Shown here: piece by piece, positions 18,621-26,260 of the stretch | Numbering within the stretch: the stretch's first letter is position 1 | Layout: every line of letters starts with the position of its first letter | Position numbers and translations under genes: made by a program | Notes under the pieces: model-generated | Database searches by the model: none | Told to the model about the DNA's origin: nothing | Seen by the model: the letters and a program-made list of their open reading frames with translations, nothing else | Source of the DNA: an uncultured Clostridia bacterium | GTDB taxonomy: Bacteria; Bacillota; Clostridia; Christensenellales; Borkfalkiaceae | Direction: 5' to 3' | NCBI GenBank assembly: GCA_944368155.1 | Contig: CALVWW010000007.1 | Coordinates: 1 to 64,000, forward strand | Length of the DNA: 64,000 nucleotides

Positions 18621-18739
18621 ATTATAAATACCGCGCGCGGGTGCGTGCGGAGCGGCCGCGCGCGGCATGGCCTCGGAATGCGCAACCTTCAAGCGGGGCG
18701 CATACGGCTTAAACACAGGCGCGGCACGGGGGCTATTCT

Positions 18740-19228
18740 ATGGATAAGATAAAAAAGGACATACTCTCACTTTTGACCGAAGATTCCCGTCTTTCGGCGG
18801 CAAGTATGGCCGCCATGCTCGGCGTTTCCGAGGCAGAGGCTAAAAAAGCCGTCGCCGAACTCGAGGCGGACGGCGTGATAGTAAAATATACGGCCATCAT
18901 CAACGAAAATATTTCCGATGAGGAGAAGGTGGAGGCTCTGATTGAAGTTAAAGTGACCCCCCAGCGCGGTCACGGCTTCGACGCCATTGCCGCGGAGATT
19001 GCCGCCCATCCCGAGGTTAAAAACCTGTATCTCATGAGCGGCGCATACGACCTTGCGGTTATCGTCGAAAGTGCGTCTTTAAAGGCCGTTTCGCGCTTTG
19101 TTTCCGAGTGCATTTCCACCTACGAGAGCGTAATTTCCACCGCCACGCACTTTATTTTAAAGAAATATAAGGTGGAGGGCGCCCTCATGCAGGACGAAGA
19201 GGGCGGCAGACTGAGCATTCAGCCGTAA
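18740..19228 (+). CDS. Lrp/AsnC-family transcriptional regulator
   Basis: The protein has 162 residues, the usual family length. An N-terminal winged helix-turn-helix (residues 5-50, LSAASMAAMLGVSEAEAKKAV) is followed by the alpha-beta sandwich ligand-binding (RAM) domain with VKNLYLMSGAYDLAVIVE. Such proteins sense amino acids and control amino acid genes. The start codon follows GGGGGC. The gene is 17 bp from an aminotransferase gene on the same strand and is almost certainly co-transcribed with it. This suggests regulation tied to the aminotransferase substrate, which the sequence does not identify. Confidence 0.93.
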   Translation: MDKIKKDILSLLTEDSRLSAASMAAMLGVSEAEAKKAVAELEADGVIVKYTAIINENISDEEKVEALIEVKVTPQRGHGFDAIAAEIAAHPEVKNLYLMSGAYDLAVIVESASLKAVSRFVSECISTYESVISTATHFILKKYKVEGALMQDEEGGRLSIQP

Positions 19229-19245
19229 CGTGTTGCAGGTGCCCT

Positions 19246-20412
19246 ATGAGAGATTTTGTAAACAGGCGCGCCGCCGAGTTAAAGCCGAGCGGCATACGCA
19301 AATTTTTTGATATAGTTTCCGAAATGAAGGGCGCGATTTCCCTCGGCGTGGGCGAGCCCGATTTCATTACGCCGTGGAACATACGCGACGCCGCCGTGCG
19401 CTCGATAAAGCGCGGCCTCACCCAATACACGGGCAACAGGGGGCTGCCCGAGCTGCGAGAAAATATATGCAGATACTTAGAGGAGCGTTTCAACGTAAAA
19501 TATTCCCCCGAACATACGATAGTTACCGTTGGAGCGAGCGAGGCGATAGACCTTGTCCTGCGCGCCGTGTGCGAAGAGGGCGACGAAATACTTGTGCCTT
19601 CGCCCTGCTATGTATCGTATGCGCCCCTCGTGCATATGGCGGGCGGCGTGCCCGTGCCCTTAAGCTGCGTGGCTGAAAACGAATTTATAGTAACTCCGGA
19701 GCTTATCGAGGGGGCCTGCACACCCAGAACGAAGGCCATAATTTTGGCCTATCCCAACAATCCGACGGGCGCGATAATGACAAAAGAACAGCTCGGGGCG
19801 ATTGTCCCTGTAATTGAAAAACGCGACTTGCTTGTCATTTCCGATGAAATTTATGCCGAACTCACCTACACGGGCAGACACACGTCTATTGCGTCCCTTG
19901 CAGGTATGGCCGAAAGAACTGTGCTTATCAACGGCTTTTCCAAGGCGTTCGCCATGACGGGTTGGCGCGTGGGCTTTGTTTGCTCGCCCGCACCTATAGA
20001 CGAGGCAATGTTCAAAATACACCAATACACGATTATGTGCGCGCCTCGGATGAGTCAGCACGCGGCGAACGCCGCGCTGGCGGAGGGTTTTTCCGACGGT
20101 TTCGCCACAGTCGAAGAGATGAGGGAAGAGTATAAAAAGCGCGGCGGCTTTCTGGTAAACGCCTTCAATGCGCTCGATTTGAAGTGCTTTGCGCCAAAGG
20201 GCGCCTTCTATGTGTTCCCGTCTGTGGCGGCTACCGGTCTGGACGGAGAACAGTTTGCAAACAAACTGCTTGAAGCAAAAAGGGTTGCCGTCGTTCCGGG
20301 CGAGGCGTTCGGCGAGGCGGGAAAAATGCACGTGCGCTGCTCATATGCCACTTCCATGGCGCAACTTGCCGAGGCTATAGAGAGGATAGGCGACTTTGTG
20401 CGAGGCCTGTAA
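19246..20412 (+). CDS. PLP-dependent class I/II aminotransferase
   Basis: This 388-residue fold-type I aminotransferase resembles the aspartate/aromatic group (AspC/PatA-like). YPNNPTG (169-175), D200 and Y203 of the PLP site, and the Schiff-base lysine K233 in NGFSKAFAMTGWRVGF are all visible. A C-terminal arginine region (HVRCSYATS) would bind the substrate carboxylate. The start is the ATG at 19246, 17 bp after the Lrp-type gene. Substrate specificity cannot be fixed from sequence. A perfect hairpin terminator follows. Confidence 0.93.
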   Translation: MRDFVNRRAAELKPSGIRKFFDIVSEMKGAISLGVGEPDFITPWNIRDAAVRSIKRGLTQYTGNRGLPELRENICRYLEERFNVKYSPEHTIVTVGASEAIDLVLRAVCEEGDEILVPSPCYVSYAPLVHMAGGVPVPLSCVAENEFIVTPELIEGACTPRTKAIILAYPNNPTGAIMTKEQLGAIVPVIEKRDLLVISDEIYAELTYTGRHTSIASLAGMAERTVLINGFSKAFAMTGWRVGFVCSPAPIDEAMFKIHQYTIMCAPRMSQHAANAALAEGFSDGFATVEEMREEYKKRGGFLVNAFNALDLKCFAPKGAFYVFPSVAATGLDGEQFANKLLEAKRVAVVPGEAFGEAGKMHVRCSYATSMAQLAEAIERIGDFVRGL

Positions 20413-20423
20413 CTTGTTGAAAT

Positions 20424-20470
20424 ATTGCCGCGGCGGCAAAAATTTGTCGCCGCGGCAATAAAATTTTTTG
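20424..20470 (+). terminator. Intrinsic terminator after the aminotransferase gene
   Basis: A 12-bp stem (ATTGCCGCGGCG and complement, 20424-20435/20448-20459) with a 12-base loop is followed by AAAATTTTTT. Confidence 0.8.
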
Positions 20471-20508
20471 ACCGCAATTTTTAAAAATATATGCAAGGGC
20501 AGATTTTG

Positions 20509-20537
20509 TTGACAAATTTGCCGCATAATTATATAAT
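20509..20537 (+). promoter_or_regulatory. Consensus promoter TTGACA-N17-TATAAT
   Basis: This is a perfect consensus promoter. The next plus-strand gene, greA, starts about 750 nt downstream, so either the greA mRNA has a very long leader full of repeats or an uncharacterised RNA is made here. Confidence 0.75.
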
Positions 20538-20590
20538 AGTATGCGTTAAACGTGGTTCCGTGCATATTTCCGGAATCACTTTTGTTATTT

Positions 20591-20758
20591 GTTTGCAAAA
20601 TATTCGCTTTGCAATACTTTGTTGCGCTGTGGCTACCTTCGGTCATGTACGTCTTTGTACACTCCCTCAGGTTATCCTCGCGCGCCGCGTCTTGCTCGCG
20701 ACTATTTCGTAAGCGTTTGCAAAATATTCGTTTTGCAATACTCTGTTGCGCTGTGGCT
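20591..20758. repeat. 44-bp direct repeat pair, B family
   Basis: Copies at 20591-20634 and 20715-20758 match at 42 of 44 positions. After copy 1 comes CGGTCATGTAC...GTACACTCCCTC, a hairpin inside the frame CGGTCA-stem-CTC-N2-CTC that resembles the P2 part of the A elements. It has no credible coding content. Confidence 0.7.
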
Positions 20759-20896
20759 CGTCGGAACGCGCGTGCCACTGCGGGCGGGCAAACGCTGTTT
20801 GCCGCCGCGCCTCTTGCCGCGGCTTCTCCTCTTCGCCGAAAATTTTTTAAAATTTTTTCGGCGGGCGATATGGTTAAATAAAATTTTAAATAAATA

Positions 20897-20977
20897 ATGG
20901 CGAAACGCGGCAGCGCGAATTTAGTTCGTGCTATAAGCCGCGTTACGACAATATAAATTCACGGCAAAGATTTTTGC
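20897..20977. repeat. 81-bp direct repeat, copy 1
   Basis: It is identical over 81 bp to 21183-21263. The pair brackets element A2. This copy holds the first hairpin of the greA-type leader but lacks the second. Confidence 0.9.
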
Positions 20978-21018
20978 GTAGCAAAAAATTAAAAAATAAA
21001 TAAATGTCGCAAGGCGGG

Positions 21019-21145
21019 GTCTCGCCGTCATTAAAGTAATGGCATGACGGCTCGGTCACCGCAAACGCGTTAACATATGCGTTTGCTCATCTCATTTCGC
21101 CACGCACAATGGGTGTCCATTGTGCTATGAAATGGCTCATTCGAC
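21019..21145 (+). repeat. Structured interspersed element, copy A2
   Basis: Its helices are P1 CCGTCAT/ATGACGG (21025-21031/21044-21050), P2 AAACGC/GCGTTT (21063-21068/21079-21084), P3 CATTTC/GAAATG (21093-21098/21129-21134) and P4 21104-21112/21117-21125 with loop GTGT. The layout is that of A1 and A3 with different base pairs. Confidence 0.7.
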
Positions 21146-21182
21146 CCTCCGCAGCAGGATTTATATAAAGTATAAATAAAAA

Positions 21183-21263
21183 ATGGCGAAACGCGGCAGC
21201 GCGAATTTAGTTCGTGCTATAAGCCGCGTTACGACAATATAAATTCACGGCAAAGATTTTTGC
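21183..21263. repeat. 81-bp direct repeat, copy 2
   Basis: This copy is identical to 20897-20977, 286 bp away, and forms most of the greA leader. Confidence 0.9.
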
Positions 21264-21283
21264 ATGGCAAAAAGATTTGCGTG
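21190..21283 (+). promoter_or_regulatory. Two-hairpin leader motif of greA
   Basis: An outer helix AACGCGGC/GCCGCGTT (21190-21197/21223-21230) encloses a hairpin with GAATTTAGTTC. Next comes the single-stranded ACGACAATAT (21231-21240), then a second hairpin (21246-21283) ending at the ribosome site AGAGGAG. The same arrangement with changed pairs precedes the minus-strand GTPase gene at 48408. Confidence 0.65.
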
Positions 21284-21295
21284 AGAGGAGTATTT

Positions 21296-21769
21296 ATGGC
21301 TGATCAAGTTTTTGAAATGACTCAGAAAAATTATGATGATTTAAAGAAGGAGCTCGACTATCTCGTAAAGGAGAAGCGCCCGGAAATAATCGAGCGCATA
21401 GCCGAGGCGAGGAGCCACGGCGACCTCTCGGAAAACGCCGAGTATGACGCGGCGAGAGAGGAGCAGCGCTCTAACGAGGGCAAAATCGCCGAGCTTGAAT
21501 ATCAGATTAAAAACGCCGTCATTATAGCCGAGGTGACCGACAATTCCTATGTCCATCTCGACAGTAAAGTGACCGTCGAGGACGAGGAATTCGGCGACAA
21601 GGAAACTTACACTATAACATCGGTCACCGACGTAGATGTTATGGCAAACCGCATATCGAGCGAATCGCCGGTTGGCGCCGCGCTCATGCGTCACAAGGCG
21701 GGCGATATTGTTACCGTAAGCTGCCCCGACGGCTCTTCGTATAAGCTCAAAATAGTATCTATCGCCTGA
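21296..21769 (+). CDS. greA: Transcription elongation factor GreA
   Basis: GreA rescues backtracked RNA polymerase by stimulating transcript cleavage through its secondary channel. The 157-residue product is of normal length. The N-terminal coiled coil contains the acidic tip with GDLSENAEYDAAREEQ (about residues 41-56), and the C-terminal FKBP-like domain has SPVGAALMRHKAGD. The ATG at 21296 follows AGAGGAG; the frame opens 12 codons earlier inside the leader hairpin. It precedes lysS by about 260 bp, a greA-lysS neighbourhood common in Bacillota. Confidence 0.97.
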   Translation: MADQVFEMTQKNYDDLKKELDYLVKEKRPEIIERIAEARSHGDLSENAEYDAAREEQRSNEGKIAELEYQIKNAVIIAEVTDNSYVHLDSKVTVEDEEFGDKETYTITSVTDVDVMANRISSESPVGAALMRHKAGDIVTVSCPDGSSYKLKIVSIA

Positions 21770-21810
21770 CGCGGAGTTGTCGGGCAATCTCTCAGCCGGC
21801 TTCGTCACCG

Positions 21811-21950
21811 TTCTCACGGGACGTAAGGACGGCGTCCCGTTCGGTCAGCGCTCGGGCGGGGCATTTGCCCTCGCTCATCTCACATTGCCCGAACAGCGGG
21901 TGACCGCTGTTCGGAGAAATGCAATGTTCGTCCCTTTGCGCAAAGGAGCC
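21811..21950 (+). repeat. Structured interspersed element, copy A3
   Basis: P1 ACGGGACG/CGTCCCGT (21816-21823/21833-21840), a P2 hairpin around GGGCATTTGCCC, P3 ACATTGC/GCAATGT (21882-21888/21921-21927) and P4 GAACAGCGG/CCGCTGTTC (21891-21899/21904-21912) with loop GTGA are present. It lies between greA and lysS. Compared with A1, the P3 end pair changes from G-C to A-T. Confidence 0.7.
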
Positions 21951-22026
21951 ATGGATACGAGGAGAAAGTCCGCCCGCAACCCGTCACTTTTATATGGCCC
22001 TAAATCAGAACAGATTGAGGATATCA

Positions 22027-23541
22027 ATGGAAGAAAATAACATTCAGCTCACAGAACAAGAGGAAGAGGAGCGCCTTGCCGAACAGGCGAAAATAAGAAG
22101 GGAAAAACTTGCCAAGCTCGTTTCCGAGGGCAAAAACCCCTATGAAAAGGTGAAATACGATTTTACCGCAAATTCCTCGTCGATAAAAGAAAATTTTGAG
22201 AAGCTCGAGGGTAAAGAGGTCTCCGTTGCAGGAAGGCTGATGTCGCGCAGAATTATGGGCAAGGCCTCCTTTTCGCATCTCTCCGACCGCGACGGGCAAA
22301 TTCAGATTTACGTAAAGAGGGACGACGTCGGCGAAGAGGACTATATGTCGTATAAAAAGGACTACGACATAGGCGATATAATCGGCGTAAAGGGCTTTGT
22401 TTTCAAAACGCAGACGGGCGAAATATCAGTGCACTGCACTCACATAGAGATGCTGTCCAAGTCGCTCCGTCCCCTGCCCGAAAAGCAGCACGGCCTTACA
22501 AACATCGACCTTAAATACCGCCAGCGCGACCTCGACCTGATTGTAAATCCCGAGGTGCGCACAACATTTATAAAGCGCTCGCAGATAATACGCGAAATAC
22601 GCAGCTATCTCGACGGAATGGGGTATCTCGAGGTGGATACGCCCATACTCACCACGCTTGAGATAGGCGCCGCGGCGCGCCCCTTCAAAACCCACCACAA
22701 TTCGCTCGATATCGACATGTATCTGCGCATAGAGACTGAGCTCTTTTTAAAGAGGCTTATCGTCGGGGGGCTTGAGCGCGTGTACGAAGTGGGCAGGATT
22801 TTCCGAAACGAGGGCATGGACGCTTTCCACAACCCCGAGTTCACCACGGTGGAGATGTATCAGGCCTACACCGACTACAAGGGCATGATGGACCTCATTG
22901 AGAATATGTACCGCACAATCACTTTAAATGTGTGCGGCAGTGCAAAGATAACTTATCAGGGCACCGAGATAGATATGGGCGCGCCCTGGGCGCGGCTCAC
23001 CATGAAGGAGGCCGTTAAAAAGTACTGCGGCGCCGACTACGACGGGTGGGCAGACGATGCCGCCGCGCGCAGCGTTGCCAAAGAACTCGGCGTTGAAGTC
23101 GAGGAGGGAGAGCATGCCACCAAAGGACATGTGCTCATCGCCCTTTTCGATAAGTTCGTAGAGGACAACCTCGTTCAGCCTACCATAATCTACGATTATC
23201 CCGTGGAGAATTCGCCGCTTGCCAAGCGCAAGCCTCAAGAGCCCGCCTTTACCGAGAGGTTTGAATATTTCATCTGCGGACACGAATTTGGCAACGCCTT
23301 CTCCGAACTCAACGACCCCATCGACCAGAAAGAGAGGTTTGTAAAGCAGGTAAAGGAAAAGAGGGCGCAGGAACCCGGGTGCAATGCGCAGGTAGACGAG
23401 GACTTTGTCGCCGCACTCGAATTCGGCCTTCCCCCCACGGGCGGCCTCGGCATGGGCGTTGACAGGCTGGTAATGCTGCTTACCGACAGTCCCACGATAA
23501 GGGATGTAATACTCTTCCCCACAATGAAACCCAGAAAGTAA
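22027..23541 (+). CDS. lysS: Lysyl-tRNA synthetase, class II
   Basis: It charges tRNA-Lys with lysine using ATP. The 504-residue product has the N-terminal OB-fold anticodon-binding domain (about 50-170, with VAGRLMSRRIMGKASFSHL). The class II catalytic domain has motif 2 (RIFRNEGMDAFHNPEFTTVE) and motif 3 (GLGMGVDRLVMLLTDSPTIR) near the C-terminus. I chose the ATG at 22027 (MEENNIQL), preceded by GAGG; the frame is open 36 codons upstream within the A3 repeat region. No T-box-like leader is seen. Confidence 0.97.
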   Translation: MEENNIQLTEQEEEERLAEQAKIRREKLAKLVSEGKNPYEKVKYDFTANSSSIKENFEKLEGKEVSVAGRLMSRRIMGKASFSHLSDRDGQIQIYVKRDDVGEEDYMSYKKDYDIGDIIGVKGFVFKTQTGEISVHCTHIEMLSKSLRPLPEKQHGLTNIDLKYRQRDLDLIVNPEVRTTFIKRSQIIREIRSYLDGMGYLEVDTPILTTLEIGAAARPFKTHHNSLDIDMYLRIETELFLKRLIVGGLERVYEVGRIFRNEGMDAFHNPEFTTVEMYQAYTDYKGMMDLIENMYRTITLNVCGSAKITYQGTEIDMGAPWARLTMKEAVKKYCGADYDGWADDAAARSVAKELGVEVEEGEHATKGHVLIALFDKFVEDNLVQPTIIYDYPVENSPLAKRKPQEPAFTERFEYFICGHEFGNAFSELNDPIDQKERFVKQVKEKRAQEPGCNAQVDEDFVAALEFGLPPTGGLGMGVDRLVMLLTDSPTIRDVILFPTMKPRK

Positions 23542-23547
23542 GTTCAC

Positions 23548-23580
23548 AAAAATTCCGCGCAGGCCGTGCGCGGAATTTTT
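23548..23580 (+). terminator. Intrinsic terminator of lysS
   Basis: A 13-bp stem (AAAAATTCCGCGC with its complement) and a 7-base loop end in TTTTT. Confidence 0.9.
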
Positions 23581-23835
23581 CGTGATTTGAGGAACTAAGT
23601 TCCTCTTCGCGCGACCTTTCGGGGCCCACGGTTATATAGTCGCGCGAATTCACCTCCGGTGAGCCTGCTTACGCAGCAAATCGGGACGAGCGGCACTCTT
23701 CATAGAACAGCGGATATCCGCTGTTAGTGTGCCGCGGAGAGACCGCAACGTGCCGAGCGTCAGCGTGAGGCGTTGCGGAGCCGACCAACGAGGCACGAGG
23801 CGACCGCGCTTAACGGCGAACTAAATTCGCCTTGC
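23581..23835 (-). repeat. Structured interspersed element, copy A4 (minus strand)
   Basis: On the minus strand it shows P2 CGCAACG/CGTTGCG, P3 CGGCAC/GTGCCG and P4 AACAGCGG/CCGCTGTT with loop ATAT. A 3' extension follows, with GCTGCG...GCAGGCTC, a CGCGCGAC/GTCGCGCG helix and a GAACTTAGTTC hairpin (23589-23605). A second such hairpin (23815-23831) flanks the other end. The extension matches the copy at 29.4 kb closely. Confidence 0.65.
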
Positions 23836-23996
23836 GCACATTATTTATTTTTTAAAGTAAACTCCCTCGCGCCTTCCGCCGGCTCCGCGTACTGCTCGCA
23901 TCTGCAAGGGTTATCTAGGCGGGAGGGCGAGATTTTCGCGCCTTGCGCACATAATTTGTTTAAAAGCCCTTCGCGCCTTCCGCCGGCTCCGCGACT
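23826..23996. repeat. Direct repeat pair in the lysS-decarboxylase gap
   Basis: CGCCTTGCGCACAT (from 23828 and 23938) and CGCGCCTTCCGCCGGCTCC (near 23867 and 23970) occur in the same order twice, about 105 bp apart, joined by AT-rich spacers. There is no coding content. Confidence 0.6.
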
Positions 23997-24094
23997 TTCG
24001 TATCTCCGGGAGATTATTCCGGCAGAGCTGGCGGCGAAAACGTTATTCAAGCGGGCAATCGCTTGCCAAAAATTAAAAAAAATTAAAAAAATGC

Positions 24095-24123
24095 CGGCGG
24101 GCGGTAGTGCCCGCCGTTTTTTT
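24095..24123 (+). terminator. Orphan intrinsic terminator
   Basis: CGGCGGGC/GCCCGCCG with a 6-base loop and seven T lies more than 500 bp after lysS, which already has its own terminator. It may end a non-coding transcript from the repeat region. Confidence 0.7.
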
Positions 24124-24124
24124 G

Positions 24125-24133
24125 TGCTATAAT
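24125..24133 (+). promoter_or_regulatory. Extended -10 element TGCTATAAT
   Basis: A perfect extended -10 box with no good -35 box lies about 100 nt before the decarboxylase start. It is the likely promoter of the decarboxylase-tmk-holB-ricT operon. Confidence 0.5.
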
Positions 24134-24241
24134 ATAAAAAAGCGCCTAAAAAAACGGAAGGGGCGTCCCGCCGTAGCGCAGCTTGCGGTGCAGGGACATC
24201 ACGCGGCCGGGGCGCATTAATTCATTTACGGATATACGGTT

Positions 24242-25579
24242 ATGATATACCACATTTACAAGAGTTTAAGAGGCGGAGCCCGTCATATAAGTTTTCATAC
24301 ACCCGGCCATAAAGGGGGCGGAGCGCTCTCCGCGTTTTTTTCCGAGTGCGCTCTCGATTTGACGGAACTGCCCTTTACCGACGACCTCGGCAGTCCCTCC
24401 GGCCCCATTGCCGCCGCTCAGTCGGACATCGCCTCGATTGCCGGCGCAAAGCGCGCGTATATAACTACCGACGGCTCCACGAGCGGGATATATGCCATGC
24501 TGTATGCCGCCAGGCAGGCGGGCGGCAAAATAATAGTGCCCAGAAACAGCCACAAGAGCGTGTGGCATGCCTGCCGTCTCGTCGGGTTGGAGCCGGTAAT
24601 CGTTCAGGGAGAGGAGCGCGAGGGCGTAATGCTCCCCCCCGACCCCGAAAAGGTCGCCGCCCTCTTTGCCGCCGACGCCGATATATGCGGCATTATAGCC
24701 GTTTCACCCGACTATTACGGCAACGTTGCTCCCCTTGAAAAGTATGCGGAGGCGGCGCATGCCTACGGAAGAACGCTCATGGTTGACGGTGCGCACGGCG
24801 CCCATCTCGCCTTCGGTGCGGACCGCCCGCTCTATGCCGGCGAATATGCCGATATGTGGGTTGACGGCGCGCACAAGACGCTGCCCGTGTTAACGCAGGG
24901 TGCGGCGGTATTTTTAAATGATTTGAGGTTTGAAGAGCGGCTTTCGGAGGGGCTCTCCGTGTTCCGCACGACCTCGCCTTCTTTCCCCATCATGGCGTCG
25001 GTGGAGTTCGGTTATAAATATACCGCGGCAAACACCGTTGAAATTGAAAAGGTCAAGGAGGGTATTAAGGCGCTCAGGGCCGCCCTGCCCGACCTTGCTT
25101 TTTACCCTTCCGACGATTGGACAAAGCTGTGCATAGACTGCGCGCCGCTCACCGTTGATTCCCGCCTCTTTGCCAAGCGGCTGGAAAAGAAGCGGGTGTA
25201 TGCCGAGTTTGCCGACGGCAGATATGTCGTATTCTATCTCTCGGCGGCAACAACGCCGTCGCACTTAAAGGCGCTGCGTTCTGCGCTCGTTTCGGCACTA
25301 AGGGTAAAAAAATTGCGCAAGACGTACGTTCCGCGCAGGGCAATGCCTGTGCCCGCGCGCACATACAGTTATCTGTATGCGCTTGCCCAGCCCTTCGAAT
25401 ATCTTCCGCCCGAGAACTGCGTGGGCCGCATGAGCGCCTGCAACGCGGGGCTCATGCCTCCCTGCATACCCGTAGTGGCGGCAGGCGAGATAATAACCGA
25501 CGCGGCGGCAAAAATGCTTGCCGGCGCCGAACATACTTTCGGCCTTAAAGACGGGCTTTTGAAGGTGGTGAAAAGATGA
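24242..25579 (+). CDS. Orn/Lys/Arg decarboxylase family protein, short form
   Basis: This PLP enzyme of the basic amino acid decarboxylase family (fold type I, YaaO/SpeA-like, 445 residues) would make a polyamine precursor from Lys, Arg or Orn. FHTPGHKGGG (18-27), TTDGSTSG (75-82), D182 in VDGAHGAH and the PLP lysine K212 in VDGAHKTLP are visible. The N-terminal response-regulator-like wing of the large enterobacterial enzymes is absent, as in the Bacillus type. Location directly before tmk and holB is a frequent Bacillota arrangement. The substrate cannot be told from sequence. Confidence 0.92.
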   Translation: MIYHIYKSLRGGARHISFHTPGHKGGGALSAFFSECALDLTELPFTDDLGSPSGPIAAAQSDIASIAGAKRAYITTDGSTSGIYAMLYAARQAGGKIIVPRNSHKSVWHACRLVGLEPVIVQGEEREGVMLPPDPEKVAALFAADADICGIIAVSPDYYGNVAPLEKYAEAAHAYGRTLMVDGAHGAHLAFGADRPLYAGEYADMWVDGAHKTLPVLTQGAAVFLNDLRFEERLSEGLSVFRTTSPSFPIMASVEFGYKYTAANTVEIEKVKEGIKALRAALPDLAFYPSDDWTKLCIDCAPLTVDSRLFAKRLEKKRVYAEFADGRYVVFYLSAATTPSHLKALRSALVSALRVKKLRKTYVPRRAMPVPARTYSYLYALAQPFEYLPPENCVGRMSACNAGLMPPCIPVVAAGEIITDAAAKMLAGAEHTFGLKDGLLKVVKR

Positions 25580-26205
25580 AGCGGGGCGCGTTTATAACCT
25601 TCGAGGGGTGTGAAGGCTCGGGCAAATCTACGCAGATAAGGCTGCTTTCGGAGCGGCTTAAAAGGGAAGGTATTTCCCACATAGTAACGCGCGAACCGGG
25701 CGGCAGCGACATTGCCGAGCAGATACGCGCAATAATTTTAAGCGGCAAAAATACTGCCATGTGCGACGAATGCGAAGCGCTTCTGTACGCCGCGGCGCGG
25801 GCGCAGCATCTCCGCGAACGCGTTCAGCCGGAGCTTGAGCGCGGCACGCTCGTGCTTTGCGACAGATTCGTCGACTCTTCGCTCGCCTATCAGGGCTATG
25901 CAAGAGGGCTGGGAATGAAGTTCATAGAGGAGATAAACGCCTTTGCCCTGCGCGACTTCAGGCCGGATTTAACGCTCTTTTTAAATATCTCACCCAAGTC
26001 GGCCTTCGAACGCAAGCACGGCGCCGACGAGAACGACAGAATGGAACAGCTCGGCTTAAACTTCCACAGCAGGGTTTACGAGGGATATTTAAAGCTTGCC
26101 GAAAGTTATCCCGAAAGGATAGTCAAGGTGGATTGCTCTGGTACAAAGTGGGATACCGCCGGGAACATCTACGATATCTTAAAGAACCGCAAAATAATAA
26201 ATTGA
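25576..26205 (+). CDS. tmk: Thymidylate kinase
   Basis: It phosphorylates dTMP to dTDP. The 209-residue product has the P-loop FEGCEGSGKSTQ (9-20), the DR(F/Y) motif in LCDRFVDSSLAYQGYARG, and the REPGG segment of the substrate pocket. Its ATG overlaps the stop of the preceding decarboxylase gene by 4 nt (ATGA), so the two are translationally coupled. holB and ricT follow, a DNA-metabolism cluster well known from Bacillus. Confidence 0.97.
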   Translation: MKRGAFITFEGCEGSGKSTQIRLLSERLKREGISHIVTREPGGSDIAEQIRAIILSGKNTAMCDECEALLYAAARAQHLRERVQPELERGTLVLCDRFVDSSLAYQGYARGLGMKFIEEINAFALRDFRPDLTLFLNISPKSAFERKHGADENDRMEQLGLNFHSRVYEGYLKLAESYPERIVKVDCSGTKWDTAGNIYDILKNRKIIN

Positions 26206-26260
26206 CGGCCGCATATGCCGCAAATACCGCGGCGCGGCCGCATGAAAGAGAAGTTAAAAA

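Noticed and set aside
20589-20897. 102-codon frame before greA
   Set aside because: It runs through the 44-bp repeats and hairpins; overlapping frames of similar length exist in the same place, none with a ribosome site.
21770-22026. T-box riboswitch before lysS
   Set aside because: No T-box consensus (TGGNACCGCG type), specifier loop or antiterminator is visible; the region is the A3 repeat element.
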